Part shown: positions 1 to 7,929 of the stretch, one piece after another
How positions within the stretch are numbered: position 1 is the first letter of the stretch
How the letters are laid out: each line of letters begins with the position of its first letter
Translations under genes and position numbers: made by a program
NCBI GenBank assembly: GCA_965212505.1
Contig: OZ243123.1
Span: 186,001 to 250,000, forward strand
Source: JAHEKO01 sp965212505
GTDB lineage: Bacteria; Acidobacteriota; Thermoanaerobaculia; Multivoradales; JAHEKO01
Length of the DNA stretch: 64,000 nt
Reading direction: 5' to 3'
The notes under the pieces: model-generated
What the model was told of the DNA's origin: nothing
What the model saw: the letters and a program-made list of their open reading frames with translations, nothing else
The model's database searches: none

Positions 1-304
1 CCTCCTCACCACGCTCTTTACGAGCCTTCAAGAAGGAACTGCGGAGCGACTCGATCGGGTCGTCGCTCGAGGTGAGCGGTGCGATCCACGTGGCGTGCAT
101 CATCGGCCGAATCACCTCGTCGACCACCGCGTAGCCGAGCTCTTTCTTGTTCTTGAAGTGGTGGTAGAGGGCGCCCTTGGTGACTCCCGTCCGAGAGAGG
201 ATTCGGTCGAGGCTCGCGGCCTGGAATCCGTGCTGGTAGATCTCTTCGAAGGCTGCGTGCAGCAGCGCTTCGCGAGTCTGGTCGGGGTTACGTGTGGGAG
301 TCAT
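1..304 (-). CDS. TetR-family transcriptional regulator, truncated by window edge
   Basis: The minus-strand frame opens with ATG at 304 and runs off the left edge, giving about 101 N-terminal residues. It begins MTPTRNPDQTREALLHAAF and contains the TetR helix-turn-helix signature GVTKGALYHHFKNKKELGYA at about residues 37-56. The family are dimeric repressors whose C-terminal domain binds a small ligand; that domain lies outside the window, so the ligand and target cannot be inferred. A near-perfect palindrome 51 bases upstream is the likely autoregulatory operator. The neighbouring exported TPR gene is also on the minus strand, upstream of it. Confidence 0.88.
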   Translation of the reverse strand, partial: MTPTRNPDQTREALLHAAFEEIYQHGFQAASLDRILSRTGVTKGALYHHFKNKKELGYAVVDEVIRPMMHATWIAPLTSSDDPIESLRSSFLKARKERGEE

Positions 305-346
305 CTGCCGCAGTATCTCTTGTGCGCCTTCCTTGGCGTTGTCGAA

Positions 347-375
347 ACACTACAACATACCGACTGGTATGTCTA
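347..375 (-). promoter_or_regulatory. Probable TetR operator with overlapping promoter
   Basis: ACATACCGACTGGTATGT at 355-372 has two perfect 7-base arms (ACATACC/GGTATGT) around a 4-base centre, a typical TetR operator form. On the minus strand TAGACA (375-370) and TAGTGT (352-347) are 17 bases apart and could be -35 and -10 elements, which would place the operator inside the promoter. The palindrome is seen directly. The promoter call is weak because the -10 matches consensus at only three positions. Confidence 0.6.
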
Positions 376-437
376 TTCCCGATCTGGTCTTTGACTCGGG
401 GCGAGCCCAACCGGCCCGCCCCCATACCTCCCAGACC

Positions 438-1109
438 CTAGTCCCAGGCACTCCCTGCCGCGCCTCCCAGGCGGGCTGTCTGCTTCGCGAGACCGCCACG
501 CTCACGTACCCAGCCGGCGAACTCCTCGATCTGCGCGAGGCTTGCGACTTTGGGGCTCTCGGTGCGCTCGGTCACCCAGCGGGCCATGGCGATCATGAGC
601 TCGTCGGCCTTCTCGCGATCGGCGCGGAAGAGTGTCATGTAGGCCTCCTTGGCCTCGTCGATCCGGTCGAGCCCGAGATAGGCCTCGGCGCGATACTCGA
701 TCGCCTCCGCGTACGAAGGCTTGATCTCGAGCGCCAGGTTGTACGCGTCGAGCGCCTCTTCGTAGCGTGCGGTCTTGCGCAGCGCGTAGCCGAGGCTGGA
801 GTGGGCCTGATGCATCTTGGGGTTGGTGCGGATCGCGGTGCGGTAGGCGCGGATCGCCTTCTCGTACTCCTTGTTGATCTTCTTCTGGAGCTTCGCGCGG
901 GTTCCGCCGGTGGCGCTCTCCAATCCCTCGGTGAGCTCCCAGGCCTTGTCGCGATACTTGAGACCTCGTTCGTAGGCGCCTGCGGCCGAGTCGCGCATGG
1001 TGGCGGCTCCTTGAGGAACGCCACCGCCCCCCGATGCGAGCGCAGTGGTCGCGATCAGGGCCAGAGAGACGAGGCTCAAGAGGGTCGTTCGATGGGACTT
1101 CTGGTTCAT
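438..1109 (-). CDS. Exported TPR-repeat protein
   Basis: A 223-residue protein with an N-terminal signal peptide (hydrophobic TLLSLVSLALIATTALAS, likely cleaved near residue 26). TPR-like helices follow at about residues 85-165, including HQAHSSLGYALRKTARYEEA and KPSYAEAIEYRAEAYLGLDR. The start at 1109 has an AGGAG seven bases upstream. TPR proteins are scaffolds for protein-protein contacts; here the location is probably periplasmic. The gene is divergent from the sensor kinase on the other side. No partner or specific function can be read from the sequence. Confidence 0.85.
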   Translation of the reverse strand: MNQKSHRTTLLSLVSLALIATTALASGGGGVPQGAATMRDSAAGAYERGLKYRDKAWELTEGLESATGGTRAKLQKKINKEYEKAIRAYRTAIRTNPKMHQAHSSLGYALRKTARYEEALDAYNLALEIKPSYAEAIEYRAEAYLGLDRIDEAKEAYMTLFRADREKADELMIAMARWVTERTESPKVASLAQIEEFAGWVRERGGLAKQTARLGGAAGSAWD

Positions 1110-1241
1110 GTCGGACTCCTTTTCGGTTGATCGCAGGTGTCGCGTTCACCGTACGAGCCGGGCCGGAGAGTCGGGTGGAGACGCGGTCAGCGATCTGTCA
1201 GGGATCGGTCAAGGGCGTTGTGCAATAGGTCCCTTTCGTGG

Positions 1242-2864
1242 ATGCTCTACGGTGTGCGGCGCTTCTACCTGATCGCCTTGCTGCTGATCGGGAGCCTTGT
1301 TCTGGTGGGGTTTCTGGCCTGGCAGGCTCACCTTGCGGTTCGCTCTCACCGCGAGAGTGCCGAGAGCGTGCTGCGCGACTACGCGACGTTGGCGAGCGGT
1401 GAGTTCGTCCGGCGCACGCTGACCGAAGTCGGCTACTACGGCTACTTCCCGTTGATCGGCGCGATCCAGAGTTGGAGCGCAGCCAATCCCGGGACCGCAC
1501 CGATCGACCTCGCGGATCTCGAGATGCGAGAGGACCAGGCGCGAGCACGCGAGCTCGGGGCCTACATCTTCCGTTTCCATGGCGGCACGGGGCGTCTCGA
1601 GGCGCCGGCCGCCGAGCTGTCCGAGAAGGAGCGCTCGACCCTCGAGCGGGTCCTCTCCGCTCGTCTTCCCACAACCCCGACTGACGGCAGCTACGTGACG
1701 ATCTTCGAGACCGTCGGCGGCACCATTCGGTCGTTTGTCTTCATGCCCGCCCTCCCCGGAGAGGAGACCCCGCGAGCCCTGGTCGGATTCGAAGCCAACC
1801 TCGGAGTGCTCGACGGCTGGATCGCACGCGCCGTTGGGCGCGGGCCGCTCATGCCTCCGTCGCTCTCCGAGGGCGATCTCGAGAACGATTCGATCTTCCT
1901 CGACGTGCGACTTACGTCGGGAGAGGTCCTCTACGAACAGGGTGAGCCGTTCGATCCCTGGTACGGCGTGGAGACGCCTTTCGGAGAGGACTACCGCGGC
2001 ATGCTCGAAGAGGTCGTCGTGCGGCTTGCGATCGACCCCGCGGTGGCTCCGCAGCTCGTGATCGGCGGCCTCCCACGCTCGCGTGTGCCGCTGCTGCTGG
2101 GAGTGCTGGCGGTTGTCGCCGGCCTGGTGGCGATTGCCATCCTGCAGCTCGATCGGGAGCGTGCGCTGGTGCGGCTGCGGTCGGACTTCGTCTCGCGGGT
2201 CTCTCACGAGCTGCGCACGCCGCTGACTCAGATTCGGATGTTCGCCGAGACGCTGTTGCTAGATCGCGTGCGTACCGGGCAGGAGCGTCAGAGAGCGTTG
2301 GAGGTGATCGACCGCGAGTCCCGACGGCTCAGTCATCTGGTCGAGAACGTATTGCAGTTTTCGCGGAGTGAACACGACTCGATCCAGCTGGCGCTCGAGC
2401 CGCGCCGGCTACGAGGGCTGCTCACGGAGCTCGTCGAAGAGTTCGATCCACTCCTGGACGGCAGCAAGGCCTCGGTTGTCACACGCCTCGAGGACGACTC
2501 GGAAGTCTCGGTCGACGCCGATGCCATGCGCCAGATCGTGCTCAATCTGCTCGAGAACGCAGTCAAGTACGGTCCCGAGGAGCAGGAGGTCCTGCTGGGG
2601 ACGAGTCGCGAGAACGGCCGCGTGCGGGTCTGGGTCGACGACCAGGGGCCCGGCATTCGGTCCGCCGATCGTGAGCGCATTTGGGAGCCGTTCCAGCGGG
2701 TCGACCCCGAGCCCGGTTCGGCGCTGACCGGTACGGGCATCGGTCTCTCGGTCGTGCGCGACCTGATCGGTCGCCACGGTGGCCGGTCCTGGGTGGAAGA
2801 CGGGTCGCGTGGCGGCGCGCGCTTCGTCGTCGAGCTGCCTAGGTCAGACGAGGTGCCCGGATGA
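1242..2864 (+). CDS. Membrane sensor histidine kinase
   Basis: I chose the internal ATG at 1242, directly before the first membrane helix, giving 540 residues; an upstream extension from 1137 is Arg-rich and unlikely. Helix 1 is at about residues 7-30, a periplasmic sensor region at 31-280, and helix 2 at about 281-303. The HisKA phosphoacceptor box VSHELRTPLTQIR has His322. The ATPase domain shows the N box QIVLNLLENAVKYG (about 431), DQGPGI (about 467) and GTGIGLS (about 497). It autophosphorylates and passes phosphate to the regulator encoded immediately downstream, with which it overlaps by ATGA. The periplasmic sensor has no recognised fold, so the signal is unknown. Confidence 0.95.
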   Translation: MLYGVRRFYLIALLLIGSLVLVGFLAWQAHLAVRSHRESAESVLRDYATLASGEFVRRTLTEVGYYGYFPLIGAIQSWSAANPGTAPIDLADLEMREDQARARELGAYIFRFHGGTGRLEAPAAELSEKERSTLERVLSARLPTTPTDGSYVTIFETVGGTIRSFVFMPALPGEETPRALVGFEANLGVLDGWIARAVGRGPLMPPSLSEGDLENDSIFLDVRLTSGEVLYEQGEPFDPWYGVETPFGEDYRGMLEEVVVRLAIDPAVAPQLVIGGLPRSRVPLLLGVLAVVAGLVAIAILQLDRERALVRLRSDFVSRVSHELRTPLTQIRMFAETLLLDRVRTGQERQRALEVIDRESRRLSHLVENVLQFSRSEHDSIQLALEPRRLRGLLTELVEEFDPLLDGSKASVVTRLEDDSEVSVDADAMRQIVLNLLENAVKYGPEEQEVLLGTSRENGRVRVWVDDQGPGIRSADRERIWEPFQRVDPEPGSALTGTGIGLSVVRDLIGRHGGRSWVEDGSRGGARFVVELPRSDEVPG

Positions 2865-3547
2865 GTCGGGTACTCGTAGTCGAGGACAACCGCGACCTCG
2901 CCTTCGGCCTGCGCACCAACCTCGAGATCGAGGGCTACGAGGTCGAGGTGGCCGAGGACGGCCGCTCTGGACTCGACGCTGCTCAGCAGGGCGACATCGA
3001 CCTGATCGTCCTCGATCTGATGCTCCCGGAGATGGACGGTTTTCGCGTTCTCAAGGAGCTCCGGCAGTTGGGCTCGCAGGTGCCGGTACTGGTGCTCACA
3101 GCCAGAGGCGAGGAGGCGGACAAGGTGCGGGGTCTAAAGCTCGGTGCCGACGACTACGTCACCAAGCCGTTTGGCCTGCTCGAACTCCTGGCTCGAGTCG
3201 AGGCGCTACTCCGCCGCAGCGCCAACGGTGGCTCACCCCGAGGCCCGCTGGTCGAGACCTTCGGCGACGTCGAAGTGCGACGGGACTCTCGCACGGTGCT
3301 TCGCGAGGGCGCTCCGGTCGAGCTCGCCCCCAAGGAGTTCGACCTGCTCGACGCACTGCTGCGTAGCGACGGCGCCGTCGCTTCACGACTCGACCTGATG
3401 AAAGAGGTCTGGGGCTATTCGGCGGCGGTGGTGAGCCGAACGGTCGACACCCACATCGCGGAGCTACGACGCAAGCTCGAGCCGGATCCACGCGCGCCTC
3501 GGCACATTCTGACGGTGCGCAAGATCGGCTATCGACTCGAGCGCTGA
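2861..3547 (+). CDS. OmpR-family response regulator
   Basis: A 228-residue protein with an N-terminal receiver domain: acidic pair E8/D9, phosphoacceptor Asp52 in IVLDLMLPEMDG, and Lys102 in DDYVTKPFG. A C-terminal winged-helix DNA-binding domain follows (about residues 130-227; PKEFDLLDALLRSDG, RTVDTHIAELRRKLEPDP, VRKIGYRLER). All catalytic receiver residues are intact. The start overlaps the stop of the kinase gene, so the two form a translationally coupled cognate pair. The regulated genes are not known; the downstream TonB receptor gene lies on the opposite strand and ends towards it. Confidence 0.96.
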   Translation: MSRVLVVEDNRDLAFGLRTNLEIEGYEVEVAEDGRSGLDAAQQGDIDLIVLDLMLPEMDGFRVLKELRQLGSQVPVLVLTARGEEADKVRGLKLGADDYVTKPFGLLELLARVEALLRRSANGGSPRGPLVETFGDVEVRRDSRTVLREGAPVELAPKEFDLLDALLRSDGAVASRLDLMKEVWGYSAAVVSRTVDTHIAELRRKLEPDPRAPRHILTVRKIGYRLER

Positions 3548-3614
3548 GGAACGCTCGACCCGGAGCGGGCTGAAGGTCGCCGCCTTTCCTAGCGGTTGCG
3601 CCGTATCGCTGATG

Positions 3615-3646
3615 GAGCCGATCGTAGCTCGACGATCTGTCGGCTC
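3615..3646 (+). terminator. Possible hairpin after the two-component operon
   Basis: GAGCC and GATCGT at 3615-3625 pair with ACGATC (3632-3637) and GGCTC (3642-3646), leaving a TGTC bulge and an AGCTCG loop. It lies 67 bases after the regulator stop. There is no following T-run, so an intrinsic terminator is only possible. Confidence 0.3.
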
Positions 3647-3712
3647 GATCCAGGCGACCTGCCAGTGCGCCTTGTCGAGGCTTCGTCCCAACCCTCCCCA
3701 GGAGCAAACCAC

Positions 3713-3744
3713 AAAAAAAAGGGCCGGGGGCTTGCGCCCCCGGC
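3713..3744 (-). terminator. Rho-independent terminator of the TonB receptor gene
   Basis: A perfect 9-base stem, GCCGGGGGC/GCCCCCGGC (3723-3731 and 3736-3744), encloses a 4-base loop. On the minus strand it is followed by CC and then eight T residues (3720-3713). It lies 33 bases beyond the stop of the receptor gene. Stem strength, T-run and position all fit an intrinsic terminator acting on minus-strand transcription. Confidence 0.92.
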
Positions 3745-3777
3745 GGTAGATCTGTCCTCTTGGGAAGGAGGGGGGAT

Positions 3778-6756
3778 CTACTTCCAGTTGACTCGGGCGG
3801 AGAGCCGCCAGATTCGCGGGCTCAGCGTCTCCCGGAGGAAGTCGGCCGAGGTCGCGAGGAGCTTCCGCTCGCGCTGCATGGTGTAGTTCTCGTTGAGCAG
3901 GTTGAAGACGTCCGCTCCGATGGTGAAGCTGACGTTTCCGCTCGCCGCGAACTCTTTGTCGAGCCGCAGGTCGACCGTCAGGATGTCGTCGACACGGATG
4001 TCGTCGAGCTCGTTGACTGCCAACAGATCGCGGGCCTGCCCGTCCGACGTGGTGACGTCGAGGTAGTAGGGCAGCGGATAGCCCTCACGACCAAAGATGT
4101 TGGCCGCGACGTTGAAGCCCCACGGACGATCCGGAGCTACCTGGTACATACCGTTGACGTTGTACTGCCAACCGCTCTGAATCCAGACGTCGGCCTTGGC
4201 GCCGGAGCCGGCGGCCTGAACGGCGTAGACACCGCCGTCGAAGCTCGTGCCGAAGCAACCGAAGGTGCCGGCGTCCTCACACTGGTTCGGGCTCTGGTTG
4301 GCCAGGAAGCTCGCGGGCACGTCCCACTCGGCTTCGCCGACCTGGAAGTAGCCACGGAGCATCCACTGGTTGGACAGACGCTTGGTGAAGTTGAGGTTGA
4401 AGCCCTGGTACGAACGCTCACGGTCGCCGTTGCGAAGCAACGAACCGCCGATGAAGCTGAGCGACGGGTCGAGAGCCCACGGTTGGACGTCATAACCCTG
4501 GCCGTTGGGCAGGGTGCCGGTGAGCGACGGGCCGTCCGGAACAAAATCGGAGTTCTGCACCAAACGCTGTGTGACGCCACCGTCTCCCGACACGAACGCG
4601 ACCGTCTCGAGAACGTCGGATATCTGGCGCCATGTGAACTGGGCACCAATGACGAACTCCGGCAGGAGCGCATGCTCGATGCCGAGGAGGATCTCGTCGG
4701 TCATCTCGGGGTCGAGACCCGGATCGGAGACGTTGGGGCTCACCAAGGCGGTCGGGTTGGCCAGCGAGAAGCCGCCGGTGGCGATGATGGTGACGTTGTC
4801 CGGACCGTTACCGGCCAGGGTCGAACCGTTGAAGTCGCCGCTACCGTCGGTGTCGTACCAGGCGAGCGTCAGGTACGAGGCGCCGGCCGGGTTGACGCGG
4901 TCGATGTCACCGGTGGACAGCTGCTCGGGGAAGCGCGAGTAGCTCGCCCGGAGGAGAGTCTTGCGCTCTTCACCGAGTGCGTAGGTGAGACCGACCCGAG
5001 GCGAGATGGTCGTCCAGTCGAACGGCGCGTCTGCACCGTTGAAGGAGACCGACGGGTGGACCGTCGGGAACCACGGGTTGGCATCGGCTGTAACCGCTTC
5101 GTTAGTGCCTTGCTGAAGGTCGTAGCGGAGACCCGCGTTGATCGTCAGGTTGCCGGTCGAGATCGTGTCCTGAATCCACGCCGAGGTGTACTCCTGGTTC
5201 ACTGGCGGATCCGCGCCGCGCTGGGTGATCAGAAGCGTCGCGCTGGTCGCGGACGGCGTGCCGATTCCCCAGGCGTTGTCGTTCGGCCAGCCGAAGTTGC
5301 TCGCGCGATCGAACTCACGCAGCCGGGCACCGAACTTGAGCTCGTGGCTCACGTCACCAGTGCTGAAGAAGTATGAGCCGTCCGCCTTGAACTCCTCGGA
5401 GGGGCGAGCCGAGCCGCCACTCCAGAACGAGTTCTGCCAGACGCCGCTGTCGTCCTGGTAGGCCATCGGAGTTGCGGTGCCGAGGGCCGCCGTGGCCTTC
5501 GCGGTCAGCGAGAAGCCGCCGTCGACCTTGGAGTAACCGCCGGTGACGAAGAAGTTCGAGTTGATGATGTGTGTGTCCTCGAACTTGATGATCGCCGAAG
5601 GACCACGCTGGTCCCAGGTGGTCGGCTGCGGACGAGTCGGGCTCGCGTTACGGCCAAACTTCTCCTTGTCACCGTTGTTCCAGGAACCCGTGAACGAGTT
5701 CGAACCGGTGATCTGCGCGTTCACCTTGAAGGCGGTGTTCGTCAGAATGGTGTCGTCAGACTGGACGTCGGACGGGTCGGCGCCGCCGGTCAGGTTCTTG
5801 ATGTCGTTCTGACCGTGTGAGCCCCAGAACCAAAGACGGTCGCGGATGACCGGACCACCGGCCTCAAAGCCCCACTCTTCGATCTTGTTGATGCCGTTGC
5901 CGATGAAGCCGGTCTGGCTTGCAGCAAGCTCGCTCGGGCTGATGTCCGCACCGGACTGCTTGGCGAACGCCAGGCCGTTGGAGTCGGTCACCAGGAAACG
6001 GGCCGAGCCGCGGAACTCGTTGGTACCGCGCTTGGTCACCAGGTTGACCGACACACCGCTGGTCGACTTGCTCGTATCGGTGCCGCCGGTCGAGAACTGC
6101 ATCTCGGAGAACTGGTCGAAGTCGTAATACGTCGACGAGGCGCCGACCGACGCCATGTCGGTGATCTCGACACCGTCCACGAGGAAGGTGTTCTCGTCGT
6201 CCGAGGCGCCAGGGCCACGGAAGGTCGACTGCTGACCGGACTCGTTACCACCCACGTTGATGCGGTCGACGACCACACCCGGGGTCTGCGAGAGCACCGA
6301 CCACGGATCACGTGCGGTCGGGATCTTCTCGAGCTCGATCTGGCTGATGGTGGCGCCCGCGGAGGAGCGCCGCTCGTCGAGGAGCGGGCTCTCGGACGTC
6401 ACCGTGATGACCTCCTCGACCGCCGAGCTCATCTCGACTTCGATGGTGGTGCTGCGCGCGATCCGCACGTCAACGGCCGGATACTCGACCGTCGAGAAAC
6501 CGTCCAAAGTGGCCCTCAGTTGCCAGGCGCCGGGATCGAGCTTCAGAAAACGGGCATCACCCTTCGAGCCGGTGACCTGGATCTGATTGGCGCCGAAGCC
6601 GCTCAGCTCGATCGAAACGCCCGGTAGAGGATTGCCGTCTGTGTCGGTGACGACGACGTAGACGTTGCCGGAGCTTTCCTGCGCCATGAGGGGTCCTGCG
6701 AGGATCAGCAGGGCCACGGCGAGGAGTGCCGGCAGAGTTTGGAACTTGAGCTTCAT
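3778..6756 (-). CDS. TonB-dependent receptor with carboxypeptidase-regulatory domain (Oar-like)
   Basis: A 992-residue outer-membrane protein. A signal peptide (LPALLAVALLILAGPLMAQ, cleavage near residue 25) precedes a carboxypeptidase-regulatory-like beta domain (about 30-110; VYVVVTDTDGNPLPGVSIEL). The plug domain follows (about 135-235; IPTARDPWSVLSQTPGVVVD), then a long beta-barrel ending in an aromatic-rich strand (ISPRVGLTYAL, LSARVNWK). The start has GAAGGAG 11 bases upstream. Such receptors import or bind large substrates through TonB; this family is expanded in Acidobacteriota and Bacteroidota. No SusD-like partner or TonB gene lies nearby, so the substrate is unknown. The LytTR regulator upstream on the same strand could control it. 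Confidence 0.93.
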   Translation of the reverse strand: MKLKFQTLPALLAVALLILAGPLMAQESSGNVYVVVTDTDGNPLPGVSIELSGFGANQIQVTGSKGDARFLKLDPGAWQLRATLDGFSTVEYPAVDVRIARSTTIEVEMSSAVEEVITVTSESPLLDERRSSAGATISQIELEKIPTARDPWSVLSQTPGVVVDRINVGGNESGQQSTFRGPGASDDENTFLVDGVEITDMASVGASSTYYDFDQFSEMQFSTGGTDTSKSTSGVSVNLVTKRGTNEFRGSARFLVTDSNGLAFAKQSGADISPSELAASQTGFIGNGINKIEEWGFEAGGPVIRDRLWFWGSHGQNDIKNLTGGADPSDVQSDDTILTNTAFKVNAQITGSNSFTGSWNNGDKEKFGRNASPTRPQPTTWDQRGPSAIIKFEDTHIINSNFFVTGGYSKVDGGFSLTAKATAALGTATPMAYQDDSGVWQNSFWSGGSARPSEEFKADGSYFFSTGDVSHELKFGARLREFDRASNFGWPNDNAWGIGTPSATSATLLITQRGADPPVNQEYTSAWIQDTISTGNLTINAGLRYDLQQGTNEAVTADANPWFPTVHPSVSFNGADAPFDWTTISPRVGLTYALGEERKTLLRASYSRFPEQLSTGDIDRVNPAGASYLTLAWYDTDGSGDFNGSTLAGNGPDNVTIIATGGFSLANPTALVSPNVSDPGLDPEMTDEILLGIEHALLPEFVIGAQFTWRQISDVLETVAFVSGDGGVTQRLVQNSDFVPDGPSLTGTLPNGQGYDVQPWALDPSLSFIGGSLLRNGDRERSYQGFNLNFTKRLSNQWMLRGYFQVGEAEWDVPASFLANQSPNQCEDAGTFGCFGTSFDGGVYAVQAAGSGAKADVWIQSGWQYNVNGMYQVAPDRPWGFNVAANIFGREGYPLPYYLDVTTSDGQARDLLAVNELDDIRVDDILTVDLRLDKEFAASGNVSFTIGADVFNLLNENYTMQRERKLLATSADFLRETLSPRIWRLSARVNWK

Positions 6757-7014
6757 AGTTGTACTAGCTCCTTCGTAGTTGTTGGATGAAACGGTTCGAA
6801 CTGCTCTTTGGTCGTGACGCTGGGTACTTCAGTGAAAACTGCCCAAACCTCCTTTCCAGGTCGCGTCTCAATCGCTTGAACTGGAGGCGAGAGAGAGGAG
6901 CAAGGGGTCAGCCGGAATCAGCGCAGATTGCCGAGGAGCCGCTGTCGAGAACCGAACAGCGCGACGCGCGAACCGGATGCCCGAAGGGTTCTTGGGCTCG
7001 GGCGGCCGATTCGA

Positions 7015-7041
7015 TTTCTTGGACCCTTGTGATCCAAGAAA
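7015..7041. repeat. Inverted repeat downstream of the LytTR gene
   Basis: TTTCTTGGA (7015-7023) and TCCAAGAAA (7033-7041) are perfect inverted copies nine bases apart, eight bases past the LytTR stop. With no T-run and an A/T-rich stem it could be a weak terminator or a protein-binding site upstream of the TonB receptor gene. The rest of the 292-base gap (6757-7048) shows nothing else I recognise. Confidence 0.4.
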
Positions 7042-7048
7042 ACGGTGG

Positions 7049-7852
7049 TCATGCGTGTGCTGCGACGTCTGCCGGAAGGAGCTCGAGCGGCCTTCCCAGC
7101 AACTCGAGGAGCGGGCGGCGGTAGCTGCGACCGATATTGAGTCGCTGGCCGCTCTCGAGCACGAGCGAGTAGTCGCCGTGATCGCGTGTAAGCACCTCGA
7201 CGACGCGGTCGAGGTTGACCAGTGTCGAGCGGTGAATCCGCACGAAGCGTGTCGGGTCGAGTCTCTCCGTCAACGCCTGCAGGGTCTCTCGGGCCACGAT
7301 GACCTCGCCGTCGGTGTTGATGCGCACGTAGCTCCGGGCCGCGTCGACCCAGTCGATCTTCGCCGTCTTGACCAGTGCGTATCCCCCTCCGCGCGCCTTG
7401 ACGACCAAGGGGTCGTGGCGTTGCCGAGTCTTCTCAGCTGCTTCCAACAGCGAGCCCAGAGCGCCGGCGATCTCCGGCTGGATCCCGTTCGCGAGGCGCG
7501 TGTGCGCGCGGTCGAGCGCCAGCTGTAAACGCGAGCGGACGAGTGGCCGCGACAGGAAGTCGAGGGCGCCCACATCGAACGCTCGCGCCGCGTGGCGAGG
7601 GTCGTCCGACGTGAGAATTACATCAGGATTTACATTTCCTGCGAAGGATCCAAGGAGTTCGAAGCCGCTTACGTCTGGGAGACGTACGTCCGTGATGAGT
7701 AGCTTGGGCTTCTCGCAGATGATCGTGGCAAGTGCTTGCTCGCCGGTTGAACAGTCCGGCAAGAGTTCGAAGTCCGGGTGCCGCGAGAAGCGGTCGTGGA
7801 GCTCACGGCGAGTCTCCGCGTCGCCCTGGGCGATCAATGTCAGTACACCCAT
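7049..7852 (-). CDS. LytTR-family response regulator
   Basis: A 267-residue protein: receiver domain at about 1-115 with phosphoacceptor Asp55 in KLLITDVRLPDVSG, and a LytTR DNA-binding domain at about 160-260 (YVRINTDGEVIVARETLQAL, FVRIHRSTLVNLDRV). Two receiver positions deviate: only one N-terminal acidic residue (Asp11) is evident, and the usual lysine of the KP motif is arginine (LSRPL). Phosphorylation may therefore be altered. A strong AAGGAGG lies eight bases before the ATG. No LytS-type kinase is adjacent. The gene lies upstream of the TonB receptor on the same strand and is divergent from the winged-helix/propeller gene. Confidence 0.9.
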   Translation of the reverse strand: MGVLTLIAQGDAETRRELHDRFSRHPDFELLPDCSTGEQALATIICEKPKLLITDVRLPDVSGFELLGSFAGNVNPDVILTSDDPRHAARAFDVGALDFLSRPLVRSRLQLALDRAHTRLANGIQPEIAGALGSLLEAAEKTRQRHDPLVVKARGGGYALVKTAKIDWVDAARSYVRINTDGEVIVARETLQALTERLDPTRFVRIHRSTLVNLDRVVEVLTRDHGDYSLVLESGQRLNIGRSYRRPLLELLGRPLELLPADVAAHA

Positions 7853-7929
7853 AGTTAGAACCTCCTTACATTCACCCTGGCGCGGACGGACAGGAATGTC
7901 CTCAGGCAGCTCGAAGGAGAATCTGAAGT

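Noticed and set aside
3760..5376. Long plus-strand open frame antisense to the TonB receptor gene
   Set aside because: It runs opposite an unambiguous receptor gene, has no recognisable domain and is rich in Arg/Val/Gly as expected of high-GC antisense frames.
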